A stretch of DNA of 64,000 nucleotides. It comes from Bacteroidia bacterium (GTDB lineage Bacteria; Bacteroidota; Bacteroidia; Palsa-965). The stretch is taken from assembly GCA_023151315.1 (NCBI GenBank), contig JAKLJE010000002.1:124001-188000 (forward strand). The letters are read 5' to 3'. The notes below the pieces were generated by a model, which was not told where the DNA came from, did no database searches, and was given only the letters and a program-made list of their open reading frames with translations. Shown one piece after another: positions 1 through 9,233 of the stretch (positions are counted from its first letter, which is position 1; each line of letters starts with the position of its first letter). Both the position numbers and the translations under genes were made by a program.

Positions 1-1668
1 CAGGAAACCATTGAACAGATTTATCAGCTGGCAGCGGGAATGTTGGAGAACGGAGTTAAACGCGGAGATCGTGTCGGATTGATTTCTTCCAATCGACCAG
101 AATGGAACATAACTGATTTCGCTGCACAATTGTGTGGTGCCGTACTGGTTCCTGTATATCCGAACTTGTCGGAGACTGATCTTGCATTCGTGATTAAAGA
201 TGCAGGCCTGGTTGCTTTCATTGCTGAAGGCAAGGTTTTGTGCGATAAAGTAAGTACTGCTGTGGCTGCATCAGGAAGCGCGGTTAAGATCGTTTCCATT
301 GACAAAACAGAAGGATTTGAAAGTATCGCGCAGTGGTGTGAAAAAGGCAAAGCCAATCCGCATACACAGGATATTGAAGCAGTGAAGAAGGAAACAACTC
401 CGGGAACCTTGCTGACGCTTCTGTATACTTCCGGCACAACCGGAACACCAAAGGGTGTGATGTTGACACACAGAAATCTCGTAAGCAATTTTACAATTCT
501 GTGTGACTTACCACCTGTTGATCATACCTGCCGTGTGCTCAGTTTTCTGCCACTGAATCATATTTATGAACGTATGCTCAGCTATCTCTATCTCTACAGA
601 GGACCTTCTATTTATTACGCAGAAAGTTTGGAAAAGGTAGGTGACAACATTCGCGAACTGAGTCCGCATATGTTCACATGCGTGCCGCGATTAGTTGAAA
701 AGGTATATGACAGAATCATTGCGAAAGGCGAGCAACTCACAGGCATAAAGCGCAAGCTTTTCTTCTGGGCTGTGGAACTCGGAGAACAATATGATATTCG
801 TCCGGATCACAGAAGTGCCTGGTACAATTTCAAATTGTCCATCGCGTCAAAAATCATTTTCAGCAAGTGGAGAGAAGCGCTCGGAGGAAACGTTCGTGCA
901 ATGGTGTCCGGTGGTGCCGCGCTGAACGAAAGATTAGCTCGTATTTTCTGGGCCGCCGGAATTCCCATTCTTGAAGGTTATGGACTCACGGAAACTTCAC
1001 CGGTTATTGCAGTGAATACACTTGAACCTGATAGCGTGCGTTTCGGAACAGTAGGGAAGGTTATTCGCAATAATGAAGTGCAAATTGCTGCGGATGGAGA
1101 AATTCTGGTCAAAGGTCCTAACGTAATGAAAGGTTACTGGAATCGTCAGGATGCAACGGATGAGGTTATTGACAAAGAAGGCTGGTTCCACACGGGTGAT
1201 ATCGGAATTTTTGTGGAGAACCGTTTTTTGAAAATCACGGATCGTAAGAAGGAAATTTTCAAAACATCGGGAGGAAAATACATTGCTCCGCAGCGCATTG
1301 AGAATATGCTGAACTCTTCCCGTTTCATTGAGCAATCAATGGTAATCGGAGAAGCTCAGAAGTTCGCATCGGCAATAGTCGTTCCTGCCTATGGATTCAT
1401 TCGCGACTGGGCAGCAAGGAAGAATATCAAACTCGGCGAGACCAACGCAGAAATTGCGGCGAATAAGGAGGTCTTTGCGCGAATTATGAAAGAGGTTGAA
1501 AAGATGAATAAGGATCTGGCGCAGTATGAAACGATTAAAACAGTTGCTGTGATTGCGCAGCCTTTTGCAGTTGACACCGGGGAGCTTACACCTAAACTCA
1601 GTTTGAAGCGTAAAGTAATTCTTAAGAAATACGAGGCTGAGATTAACCGTATTTATCAGGAATCCTGA
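1..1668 (+). CDS. Long-chain acyl-CoA synthetase (AMP-forming), 5' end cut by window edge
   Basis: Activates free fatty acids to acyl-CoA with ATP and CoA, the entry step for beta-oxidation. The reading frame is open from base 1, so the first in-window ATG (base 40) is internal. About 555 residues are visible; family members are usually near 600, so a few dozen N-terminal residues are missing. Adenylate-forming motifs are clear: the P-loop YTSGTTGTPKG (about nt 430), YGLTETSP (about nt 976), GWFHTGD (about nt 1180) and the hinge/C-terminal stretch DRKKEIFKTSGGKYIAPQ (about nt 1240). There is no obvious membrane anchor in the visible part. It lies directly upstream of a MarR regulator and beta-oxidation genes on the same strand, which supports a fatty-acid substrate; the chain length is inferred only. 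Confidence 0.93.
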   Translation, partial: QETIEQIYQLAAGMLENGVKRGDRVGLISSNRPEWNITDFAAQLCGAVLVPVYPNLSETDLAFVIKDAGLVAFIAEGKVLCDKVSTAVAASGSAVKIVSIDKTEGFESIAQWCEKGKANPHTQDIEAVKKETTPGTLLTLLYTSGTTGTPKGVMLTHRNLVSNFTILCDLPPVDHTCRVLSFLPLNHIYERMLSYLYLYRGPSIYYAESLEKVGDNIRELSPHMFTCVPRLVEKVYDRIIAKGEQLTGIKRKLFFWAVELGEQYDIRPDHRSAWYNFKLSIASKIIFSKWREALGGNVRAMVSGGAALNERLARIFWAAGIPILEGYGLTETSPVIAVNTLEPDSVRFGTVGKVIRNNEVQIAADGEILVKGPNVMKGYWNRQDATDEVIDKEGWFHTGDIGIFVENRFLKITDRKKEIFKTSGGKYIAPQRIENMLNSSRFIEQSMVIGEAQKFASAIVVPAYGFIRDWAARKNIKLGETNAEIAANKEVFARIMKEVEKMNKDLAQYETIKTVAVIAQPFAVDTGELTPKLSLKRKVILKKYEAEINRIYQES

Positions 1669-1705
1669 TTTCGGTCAGTTTTCGGAACAATTCCAAAAGA
1701 ATATT

Positions 1706-1731
1706 AAAATACTATGCATGCATAGTATTTT
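1706..1731. promoter_or_regulatory. 26-bp perfect palindrome, probable MarR operator
   Basis: A perfect 13+13 bp inverted repeat with core ATACTATGCATGCATAGTAT sits 15 bp before the ATG of the MarR-family gene. Fully symmetric sites of this size in front of their own gene are typical of MarR autoregulation. The site lies where RNA polymerase would bind, so binding would repress the regulator and probably the co-directional genes after it. Acyl-CoA as the inducer is an inference from the neighbouring genes. Confidence 0.7.
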
Positions 1732-1746
1732 TTTTACATTTACAGT

Positions 1747-2187
1747 ATGAGTTCAGAATCTCGTAAAGACACATACTGTTCACAGATAAAGCAATCCTGG
1801 CATTCCATCAGCAGAATGTACAACTCTGAAGGCGATGATCATGATCTGACAACCACTTCAGGTTTTATTCTTCTTCAAATCAATAAACCGGAAGGCGTTC
1901 CTTCTACTTCGATCGGTCCCGCACTGGGAATGGAGTCTACCAGCTTGGTGCGTACATTGAATACATTGGAAGAGAAGGGCTGGATCAAACGCAAGAAGGA
2001 TCCAAAGGATGCGCGTCGTGTGATGATTGTTCTCACTGCAAAAGGCAAAGCCAAGCGCGATATTTCACGTGAAGCTGTGAAGCGCTTCAATGATGCCGTC
2101 GCAGCGCGTGTCGGAAAGCAAAAGCTGAAAATATTCAAGGAAGTACTGGAAGAGATAAATGAAATTGCCGTTAACGGCAGCAACTAA
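1747..2187 (+). CDS. MarR-family transcriptional regulator
   Basis: A 146-residue winged-helix regulator. The central part (GPALGMESTSLVRTLNTLEE, then GWIKRKKDPKDARRVMIVLT) is the MarR recognition helix followed by the DxRR-containing beta wing. The ATG start follows a perfect 26-bp palindrome (1706-1731). The stop lies 7 nt before the hydroxyacyl-CoA dehydrogenase start, so the two are almost certainly co-transcribed. MarR proteins sitting with beta-oxidation genes usually repress them and respond to lipid-derived ligands; that role is inferred here from position. Confidence 0.9.
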   Translation: MSSESRKDTYCSQIKQSWHSISRMYNSEGDDHDLTTTSGFILLQINKPEGVPSTSIGPALGMESTSLVRTLNTLEEKGWIKRKKDPKDARRVMIVLTAKGKAKRDISREAVKRFNDAVAARVGKQKLKIFKEVLEEINEIAVNGSN

Positions 2188-2194
2188 TAAAAGT

Positions 2195-4600
2195 ATGAGC
2201 AGACTCATCAGAAAAGTAGCAGTGCTCGGTTCGGGTGTCATGGGCTCCCGGATTGCATGTCATTTTGCAAATACAGGTGTTGAAGTTTTATTGCTTGACA
2301 TCGTACCTCGCGAATTGAATGAAGCTGAGAAAGCCAAGGGGCTTACGCTTGAGAGCAAAGCCGTGCGCAACAGAATTGTGAATGATTCACTGCAAGGCGT
2401 TTTGAAGAGCAATCCTTCGCCGGTTTATTCCAAGTCTGTCGTATCGCGAATTAAGACCGGAAATTTCGATGATAATCTCAGCGAGATTTCTCAATGCGAT
2501 TGGGTGCTCGAAGCTGTGGTGGAACGCCTTGATATCAAACAACAGGTGTTTGAGAAAGTGGAGCAATTCCGCAAGCCGGGATCATTGATCACTACCAATA
2601 CTTCCGGAATTCCGATTCACTATTTAGTGAAAGGCCGTTCAGAAGATTTTGTAAAACATTTCTGCGGAACCCATTTCTTCAATCCGCCGCGTTATCTGCG
2701 ATTACTCGAAATAATTCCGGGTCCTTCAACAGATCTGAATGTGATCGATTTTCTCATGCACTACGGTGAATTGCATCTTGGAAAAACCACTGTGTTGTGC
2801 AAGGACACTCCGGCATTCATCGCCAACCGTATCGGTGTTTACGGAATTATGTCGCTGTTTCATACTGTAAAGAAAATGGGTCTTACAGTAGAAGAAGTAG
2901 ATAAACTCACGGGGCCTGTGCTCGGTCGACCGAAGTCGGCTACATTCAGAACATGTGACGTTGTAGGATTAGATACACTGGTTCACGTTGCAAACGGATT
3001 GAAAGATAATTGTCCGAATGACGAAGCGAAAGCACTCTTTGTGCTTCCTGATTATGTGGCGAAGATGAATGAGAGCAAGTGGTTGGGAGATAAAACAGGA
3101 CAAGGATTTTATAAGAAGGTGAAAGGTTCAGGCGGTAAGAGTGAGATTCTCGCTCTTGATCTTAATACAATGGAATATCGCCCTCAACAGAAAGTGAAGT
3201 TTGCAACATTGGAGCAAACCAAACCTATTGAGAATCTTCGCGAGCGAATGAAAGTTCTCGTTGCAGGAAAGGACAAAGCGGGTGAGTTTTACAGAGCATC
3301 TTTCGCCGGATTGTTCGCTTATGTTTCCAATAGAATTCCGGAGATCAGCGACGAAATTTACAAAATCGATCAGGCTATGAACGCCGGTTTCGGTTGGGAA
3401 CTCGGACCGTTTGAAGCATGGGACGCGATTGGAGTGAAGGAAAGTATCGCCATGATGGATGCAGCAGGAATTCAGACTGCAGCTTGGGTGAAGGAGATGC
3501 TTGCTGCTGGTTGCACAACATTCTACAAGATTGAAAATGGTAAGAAGTTGTGTTATGATGTGCCTTCGAAATCATATAAAGTCATTCCGGGAACGGAACA
3601 GTTTATTCTACTTGATACCGTTCGTGAGAGCAAAACGGTTTGGAAGAACGCGGGAACAACGTTAACTGATATTGGTGATGGTATTCTCAATCTGGAATTC
3701 CATACCAAGATGAATACAATCGGAGGAGAAGTTCTTTCGGGAATCAACAAAGCCATTGATATCGCAGAGAAGGATTTCCGCGGTCTTGTCATTTCGAATG
3801 AAGGACAGAATTTCTCTGCAGGTGCAAATCTCGGAATGGTATTCATGCTTGCGATTGAGCAGGAATGGGATGAATTGGATTTCGCAGTACGTGCTTTTCA
3901 GAATGCAACATCACGAATCCGTTATTCTTCTGTTCCGGTAGTTGCTGCGCCGCACAATCTGACTTTAGGCGGCGGAACGGAAATCTGTCTGCACGCAGAT
4001 GCAGTTGTTGCGCACGCAGAAACGTATATGGGATTGGTGGAATTTGGTGTTGGTGTAATTCCGGGCGGCGGCGGAACAAAAGAGTTTGCATTGCGACTTT
4101 CTGATAACCTTGCCGAAGGAGACGTAGAGCTCAATGAGTTCCGTAATCGTTTCCTCACCATCGGACAGGCAAAAGTTTCCACTTCAGCGCGTGAAGCATT
4201 TGAATTGGGTTACCTGCGCAATGGAATTGATCGCGTGGTAGTATCAAGAAATCGTTTGCTGACAGAAGCGAAAGCTGAAGCATTGAGACTGGCAGATGAA
4301 GGCTATACGAAGCCGGTTCCACGTACAGATATTCGTGTGTTGGGTAAACAGGCTTTGGGACTTGCGTATGTAGGTGCGAATTCCATGCTGAGTGGTAAAT
4401 ACATTTCAGAACATGATGCGTTGATTTCACGCAAGCTTGCGTGGGTTCTTTGCGGTGGAGATTTGAGTCAACCTACAATGGTGAGCGAAAAGTATCTGCT
4501 CGATCTTGAACGTGAAGCGTTTCTATCATTGTGCGGTGAACGGAAATCGCTGGAGCGCATGCAAAGTATATTGAATGGAGGAAAGGTTTTACGGAATTGA
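2195..4600 (+). CDS. 3-hydroxyacyl-CoA dehydrogenase / enoyl-CoA hydratase fusion (FadN-like)
   Basis: A two-step beta-oxidation enzyme of 801 residues. The N-terminal NAD-binding fold has GSGVMG near residue 10. Dehydrogenase motifs CGTHFFNPP (catalytic His, about residue 158), LEIIPG and FIANRIG follow. The C-terminal crotonase domain (about 470-700) carries both hydratase glutamates, in TLGGGTEICLHAD and GLVEFGVGVIPGGGG. The dehydrogenase-first order matches FadN-type proteins rather than E. coli FadB. The ATG at 2195 is preferred over an in-frame ATG at 2159 because the latter overlaps the MarR gene and puts a non-homologous tail before the Rossmann fold. It is followed by thiolase. Confidence 0.95.
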   Translation: MSRLIRKVAVLGSGVMGSRIACHFANTGVEVLLLDIVPRELNEAEKAKGLTLESKAVRNRIVNDSLQGVLKSNPSPVYSKSVVSRIKTGNFDDNLSEISQCDWVLEAVVERLDIKQQVFEKVEQFRKPGSLITTNTSGIPIHYLVKGRSEDFVKHFCGTHFFNPPRYLRLLEIIPGPSTDLNVIDFLMHYGELHLGKTTVLCKDTPAFIANRIGVYGIMSLFHTVKKMGLTVEEVDKLTGPVLGRPKSATFRTCDVVGLDTLVHVANGLKDNCPNDEAKALFVLPDYVAKMNESKWLGDKTGQGFYKKVKGSGGKSEILALDLNTMEYRPQQKVKFATLEQTKPIENLRERMKVLVAGKDKAGEFYRASFAGLFAYVSNRIPEISDEIYKIDQAMNAGFGWELGPFEAWDAIGVKESIAMMDAAGIQTAAWVKEMLAAGCTTFYKIENGKKLCYDVPSKSYKVIPGTEQFILLDTVRESKTVWKNAGTTLTDIGDGILNLEFHTKMNTIGGEVLSGINKAIDIAEKDFRGLVISNEGQNFSAGANLGMVFMLAIEQEWDELDFAVRAFQNATSRIRYSSVPVVAAPHNLTLGGGTEICLHADAVVAHAETYMGLVEFGVGVIPGGGGTKEFALRLSDNLAEGDVELNEFRNRFLTIGQAKVSTSAREAFELGYLRNGIDRVVVSRNRLLTEAKAEALRLADEGYTKPVPRTDIRVLGKQALGLAYVGANSMLSGKYISEHDALISRKLAWVLCGGDLSQPTMVSEKYLLDLEREAFLSLCGERKSLERMQSILNGGKVLRN

Positions 4601-4609
4601 TTTTTGAAC

Positions 4610-4644
4610 CACATAGGCACATAGTGCACTTAGGTTTCACATAG
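4610..4644. repeat. Four degenerate CAC(A/T)TAG heptamers between beta-oxidation genes
   Basis: The 79-bp gap between the dehydrogenase and the thiolase contains CACATAG at 4610, 4618 and 4638 and CACTTAG at 4627, spaced 8, 9 and 11 bp. This is unlike the flanking coding sequence. It resembles the short non-coding repeat tracts scattered through Bacteroidota genomes; a function is not evident. Confidence 0.4.
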
Positions 4645-4679
4645 AATTAGTGTTAACAGTTAAGAAGAACATCACGATT

Positions 4680-5855
4680 ATGAACGCATATATCATAGCA
4701 GGTTTGCGATCTCCGGTTGGAAAAGCACCGAAAGGGAAATTCCGCTTTTTACGTCCGGATGATTTAGCAGCGCAGGTCATTCGCCAGTTGGTGGCACAAG
4801 TTCCGAATCTCGATAAGGATAGAATCGATGATCTTATCGTTGGTAACGCAATGCCTGAGGCAGAACAAGGATTGAATGTGGCGCGATTGATTTCATTGCT
4901 TGCATTGGACACTGACAAAGTGCCGGGTGTAACGGTGAATCGTTACTGCGCTTCAGGATTGGATACTATTGCAACTGCTTCAGCGAAGATTCATGCGGGT
5001 CTTGCGGATTGTATCATTGCAGGCGGTGTTGAATCGATGAGCTTGATTCCTATGGGCGGATGGCGCGTGATTCCGAATGCGGATATTGCAGCGAAACATC
5101 CGGATTGGTATTGGGGAATGGGTTTGACAGCGGAAGCTGTTGCAGAGGAATACAAGGTGAGTCGTGAAGATCAGGATGCGTTTGCGTTGAACTCTCACTT
5201 GAAGGCCATTGCTGCAATCAAGGAGGGCAAATTTAAATCCGGCATTGCACCGATCACCGTTGAGGAAATCGGATTGGATGAAAACAACAAGCGTAAAACA
5301 TCATCATACATTGTAGACACTGATGAAGGTCCGCGTGCGGATACAAACGCTGATGCACTTGCGAAACTCAAACCTGTTTTTTCAGCAACAGGAAGTGTAA
5401 CCGCAGGGAACTCTTCTCAAACTTCAGATGGTGCTGCATTCGTGATTGTTGTGAGTGAAAGAATGCTGAAAGATCTCAACGTAAAACCGATTGCAAGATT
5501 GGTGAGTTATGCCGTTGCAGGTGTTCCTCCGCGTATTATGGGAATAGGTCCTGTAGAAGCAATTCCGAAAGCGTTGAAACTTGCAGGTATGAATCTGAAT
5601 CAGATGGATCTTATCGAATTGAATGAAGCATTTGCTTCGCAATCATTAGCTGTACAACGCACTTTGGGAATCAATCCGGATGTGTTGAATGTAAACGGAG
5701 GCGCAATTGCACTCGGACATCCATTAGGTTGTTCAGGAGCGAAATTATCCGTTCAGGTTTTCAATGAATTGAAAGCACGAAACAAGAAATACGGAATGGT
5801 AACGATGTGTGTCGGAACCGGGCAGGGAGCTGCGGGGATATTTGAAATGTTGTAG
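4680..5855 (+). CDS. Acetyl-CoA C-acyltransferase (3-ketoacyl-CoA thiolase)
   Basis: Cleaves 3-ketoacyl-CoA with CoA, the last beta-oxidation step. The 391-residue length is typical of thiolases. The nucleophilic Cys is in [10 protein letters not shown] (about residue 88), with LNEAFASQ (about 315), [10 protein letters not shown] (His, about 347) and CVGTGQG (second Cys, about 376). The start is placed at ATG 4680, giving the usual thiolase N terminus ([14 protein letters not shown]); an upstream ATG at 4650 would add ten residues the family lacks. It completes the dehydrogenase/hydratase/thiolase set with its upstream neighbour. Confidence 0.95.
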   Translation: MNAYIIAGLRSPVGKAPKGKFRFLRPDDLAAQVIRQLVAQVPNLDKDRIDDLIVGNAMPEAEQGLNVARLISLLALDTDKVPGVTVNRYCASGLDTIATASAKIHAGLADCIIAGGVESMSLIPMGGWRVIPNADIAAKHPDWYWGMGLTAEAVAEEYKVSREDQDAFALNSHLKAIAAIKEGKFKSGIAPITVEEIGLDENNKRKTSSYIVDTDEGPRADTNADALAKLKPVFSATGSVTAGNSSQTSDGAAFVIVVSERMLKDLNVKPIARLVSYAVAGVPPRIMGIGPVEAIPKALKLAGMNLNQMDLIELNEAFASQSLAVQRTLGINPDVLNVNGGAIALGHPLGCSGAKLSVQVFNELKARNKKYGMVTMCVGTGQGAAGIFEML

Positions 5856-5867
5856 AATTGATTTGTT

Positions 5868-5915
5868 AAAGGAGGTGAATCGAGAATGTATAAAATCGTT
5901 AAATGCGTTAATTAA
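5868..5915 (+). promoter_or_regulatory. Strong Shine-Dalgarno-like sequence before a 9-codon mini-ORF
   Basis: AAAGGAGGTGA (5868-5878) would pair almost perfectly with the universal 3' end of 16S rRNA. It is followed by ATG at 5886 and the short reading frame MYKIVKCVN, which stops at 5915. Other genes here lack such sites, as is usual in Bacteroidota. It lies between the thiolase stop and creD and could be a leader peptide, a ribosome stand-by site or chance; no protein evidence exists. Confidence 0.3.
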
Positions 5916-6022
5916 ACTAAACGCAAATGGTTGGGTTTAAGAATGTATTGTTTCTTGCAATAAGGTAGTAAATCAAACCGGAACAACTTAAGTATAGCTC
6001 TTGATCACAAAAAACGAATCAC

Positions 6023-7405
6023 ATGAATACATCCGACAATTCATCAGCGACACAGATTCCAAAAACACCTCAACATTTTACGGTGAAAAGAAAACCTTCT
6101 TTGACAACCAAGCTGTTGGTGATAGCATTGCTTCTGATCATTATGGTTGTTCCTTGGGCGCTGTTGGAATTTTTGGTCTATGACAGACAAAGACAAAGTG
6201 AAAAGGCAATCGATGACGTGAGCAACAGCTGGAGCAACGAGCAGATCATTAAGGGGCCAATTCTGTATATCCCATATAAAGTTTGGACTACGGACGCTAA
6301 CCATCGCACAAGCTTTACGATTTCACGTATCAATGTACTTCCGGATGAACTATATATTGACGGGAAGGTTGAGCCGGAAAAACGTTACAGAGGAATTTAT
6401 GAAGTTGTTGTCTATAGCTCTGCATTGAAACTCAGAGGAAAATTGCGGGTGCCTGATTTGGCTTCAATGAAGATCAGGAGCGAAGATATTTTGTGGGACG
6501 AGGCCTACATAGGTTTAGGGATCACGGATATGCGCGGAATTCGAGATGATATAGATATGAAATTGGGAGACTCCGTGTTGACATTTGATCCTGGGATTGG
6601 AACAACAGGATTGACGGGAGTAAGCAGTGCGGTTAACTTCATTAATGATAGCATTGTAGGTAAGGAATTCGATTTCAGTTTTAATCTGAATCTTAACGGA
6701 AGTCGAACACTTTCATTTGAACCGGTTGGCGGCGTTACGAATGTAAAATTGAATTCGCCATGGGTAAATCCCAGTTTCCAGGGTGCGTTTCTGCCGGATG
6801 AAAGACAGGTTTCAGAAAGTGGGTTTGTCGCAGAGTGGAAAGTTCTTCATTTGAATCGTAATTACCCACAGCTATGGAAAGATGATCAGTTCATGACGAA
6901 TCAGTCTGCATTCGGTGTTGACCTGATGGTGCCTGTTGATCATTACACTAAATCTTCTCGTGCAACAAAGTATGCGATCCTGATCATTGGCTTGAGCTTT
7001 CTTGTTTATTTTTTTGTAGAAGTAATGCAGGAAATGCGCATTCATCCGTTTCAATATATATTGGTTGGTCTGGCCATCAGTATATTTTATTTGTTGCTTA
7101 TTTCTTTCTCTGAGCATATGAAGTTTAATCTGGCTTATGTCGTTTCGGCTTTAGCAACAATAGCCGCTGTTACGGTTTATTCCGGTGCAATATTCAAAAA
7201 GAAGAAGGCGACACTAATTATGGGCGTTGTTCAGGTATTGTTGTATGGGTTTATGTTTGTCATTATTCAGCTGGAAGATTATGCACTTTTGGTCGGAAGT
7301 ATTGCAATATTTATCGTGTTGATCGTCTTGATGTACTTGTCAAGAAAAATTAATTGGTACGAAGATGAAGTTCCGGAAACGCAGATTGGCTCCGGGAACG
7401 GATAG
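6023..7405 (+). CDS. creD: CreD-family inner-membrane protein
   Basis: A 460-residue membrane protein. One transmembrane helix (about residues 32-54, ending in the family pattern ALLEFLVYDRQ) is followed by SWSNEQIIKGPILYIPYK, the conserved CreD segment, then a large periplasmic beta-rich region (about 80-310). About five or six helices follow in the C-terminal third. CreD is linked to envelope integrity and to the CreBC response in enterobacteria; in Bacteroidota its biochemical role is unknown. No creBC-like two-component genes are adjacent: the neighbours are thiolase and acyl-CoA dehydrogenase. The charged C-terminal tail is cytoplasmic by prediction. The family call is firm; the role in this locus is unclear. 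Confidence 0.88.
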   Translation: MNTSDNSSATQIPKTPQHFTVKRKPSLTTKLLVIALLLIIMVVPWALLEFLVYDRQRQSEKAIDDVSNSWSNEQIIKGPILYIPYKVWTTDANHRTSFTISRINVLPDELYIDGKVEPEKRYRGIYEVVVYSSALKLRGKLRVPDLASMKIRSEDILWDEAYIGLGITDMRGIRDDIDMKLGDSVLTFDPGIGTTGLTGVSSAVNFINDSIVGKEFDFSFNLNLNGSRTLSFEPVGGVTNVKLNSPWVNPSFQGAFLPDERQVSESGFVAEWKVLHLNRNYPQLWKDDQFMTNQSAFGVDLMVPVDHYTKSSRATKYAILIIGLSFLVYFFVEVMQEMRIHPFQYILVGLAISIFYLLLISFSEHMKFNLAYVVSALATIAAVTVYSGAIFKKKKATLIMGVVQVLLYGFMFVIIQLEDYALLVGSIAIFIVLIVLMYLSRKINWYEDEVPETQIGSGNG

Positions 7406-7449
7406 TAATATTCAAGTGTTAAAGTCAATGAAAATATAATTTCGTTATT

Positions 7450-9228
7450 ATGAGCAACAGCATCAAAGGAGGAGAATTCCTCATCAAAGAAACACAAGCT
7501 GCAGATATTTTCATTCCGGAAGAATGGGATGAAGAACAACTGATGATTGCGCAAACATGCCGCGATTTTCTGGAGCAGGAAGTCAATCCGAATCTGAATC
7601 GTATCGACAATCTCGAAGAAGGATTGATGCCTTCATTGCTGGATAAAGCTGCGCAACTTGGATTGCTTGGCATTTCAGTTCCTGAAGAGTACGGCGGATT
7701 CGGAAAGGATTTCAAAACATCCATGCTGACAACAGAAGTGTTGGGTGCAGGACATTCTTTCGCTGTTGCTATTTCAGCGCATACGGGAATCGGGACATTG
7801 CCGATTCTGTATTACGGAAACGCAGATCAGAAAGCGAAGTACATTCCGAAACTTGTTTCCGGCGAATGGAAAGCATCTTATTGTTTGACAGAACCGGGTT
7901 CAGGTTCTGATGCGAACAGCGGCAAGACTTCAGCAAAGCTGACTGCTGATGGAAAGCACTACGTGATCAACGGACAGAAGATGTGGATTACGAACGGCGG
8001 ATTCGCAGATGTGTTTATTGTATTCGCAAAGATTGATGCGGATGAAAATCTGAGTGCGTTTATCGTAGAGAAATCTTTCGGCGGAATTACTTTGAATCCA
8101 GAAGAACACAAAATGGGAATCAAAGGAAGTTCAACACGTCAGGTGTTCTTCAATGATGTAAAGGTTCCGGTTGAGAATTTGCTTTCTGAACGCGGTAACG
8201 GATTCAAGATTGCGGTGAACATTCTCAACATTGGAAGAATCAAACTTGCCGGTGCAGCAATCGGAGGATCGAAAGAAGTGATTACGCAGGCTGTTCGTTA
8301 TGCGAATGAGCGTAATCAGTTCGGACGTCCTATTTCAAAGTACGGAGCGATTCGTTTCAAACTCGGAGAGATGGCGGCTCGCGTTTACTCGGTTGAATCA
8401 GCATTGTATCGTGTGTCTCAGAATATTGATGATGCCATCAATGCACTTGTTGCAGGAGGAATGGATCACGAGAAAGCGAAACTCAAAGGAAACGAACAGT
8501 TCGCAGCTGAAGCAGCAATACTGAAAGTACACGGATCCGAAGTACTTGATTATGTTGTAGACGAAGGCGTTCAGATTTACGGTGGTATGGGATATTCCGC
8601 AGAAGCGCCTATGGATCGTGCATATCGTGATTCGCGTATCAACAGAATTTTCGAAGGAACGAACGAAATCAATCGCATGCTGATTGTAGATATGATTCTC
8701 AAGCGTGCCATGAAAGGTGAATTGGATCTGATGGGTCCTGCAACAAAAGTAGCTGGAGAATTGATGTCGATTCCTGATTTCAGCGAACCGGATATGAGTT
8801 TGTTCGCACCGGAGAAACGTGCTATTGCGTCGTTCAAGAAAGCGATATTGATGGTGGCGGGTGCAGCTGTACAGAAACTCATGATGCAATTGGCGAAGGA
8901 GCAGGAAATCCTGATGAACGTGGCAGATATGATCATTCAGGTTTACACAGTTGAATCTTTGCAGTTGCGCGTGGAGAAACTTGTTGCGAAGCGAGGGGAG
9001 GCGGCGTGTTCAGTTCAGTTGGACATGATGCGACTGATGATTTACGATGCAGCTGATCGCATCAATAAATTCGGTAAAGATGCACTGAACAGTTTTGCTG
9101 AAGGCGACGAACTCCGCATGATGCAAATGGGGCTGCGTCGATTCACGAAAGTGGATGCGGTAAACGTAAGAGATTTGCGCAGAAGCATTGCTGAAAAGCT
9201 TATTACAGAGAATAAGTACTGTTTCTGA
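7450..9228 (+). CDS. Acyl-CoA dehydrogenase
   Basis: FAD-dependent oxidation of acyl-CoA to trans-2-enoyl-CoA, the first beta-oxidation step. Flavin/substrate motifs YCLTEPGSGSDA (about residue 147) and MWITNGG (about 178) are present. The catalytic Glu is in IFEGTNEINR (about 400), after QIYGGMGYSAEAPMDRAYRD. At 592 residues it is about 200 longer than short/medium-chain enzymes. The extra C-terminal helical domain is typical of the long family version common in Bacteroidota and related to VLCAD. The gene follows creD by 44 bp and precedes a DUF1801 gene by 5 bp. No electron-transfer flavoprotein genes are in the window. Confidence 0.95.
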   Translation: MSNSIKGGEFLIKETQAADIFIPEEWDEEQLMIAQTCRDFLEQEVNPNLNRIDNLEEGLMPSLLDKAAQLGLLGISVPEEYGGFGKDFKTSMLTTEVLGAGHSFAVAISAHTGIGTLPILYYGNADQKAKYIPKLVSGEWKASYCLTEPGSGSDANSGKTSAKLTADGKHYVINGQKMWITNGGFADVFIVFAKIDADENLSAFIVEKSFGGITLNPEEHKMGIKGSSTRQVFFNDVKVPVENLLSERGNGFKIAVNILNIGRIKLAGAAIGGSKEVITQAVRYANERNQFGRPISKYGAIRFKLGEMAARVYSVESALYRVSQNIDDAINALVAGGMDHEKAKLKGNEQFAAEAAILKVHGSEVLDYVVDEGVQIYGGMGYSAEAPMDRAYRDSRINRIFEGTNEINRMLIVDMILKRAMKGELDLMGPATKVAGELMSIPDFSEPDMSLFAPEKRAIASFKKAILMVAGAAVQKLMMQLAKEQEILMNVADMIIQVYTVESLQLRVEKLVAKRGEAACSVQLDMMRLMIYDAADRINKFGKDALNSFAEGDELRMMQMGLRRFTKVDAVNVRDLRRSIAEKLITENKYCF

Positions 9229-9233
9229 TCATC

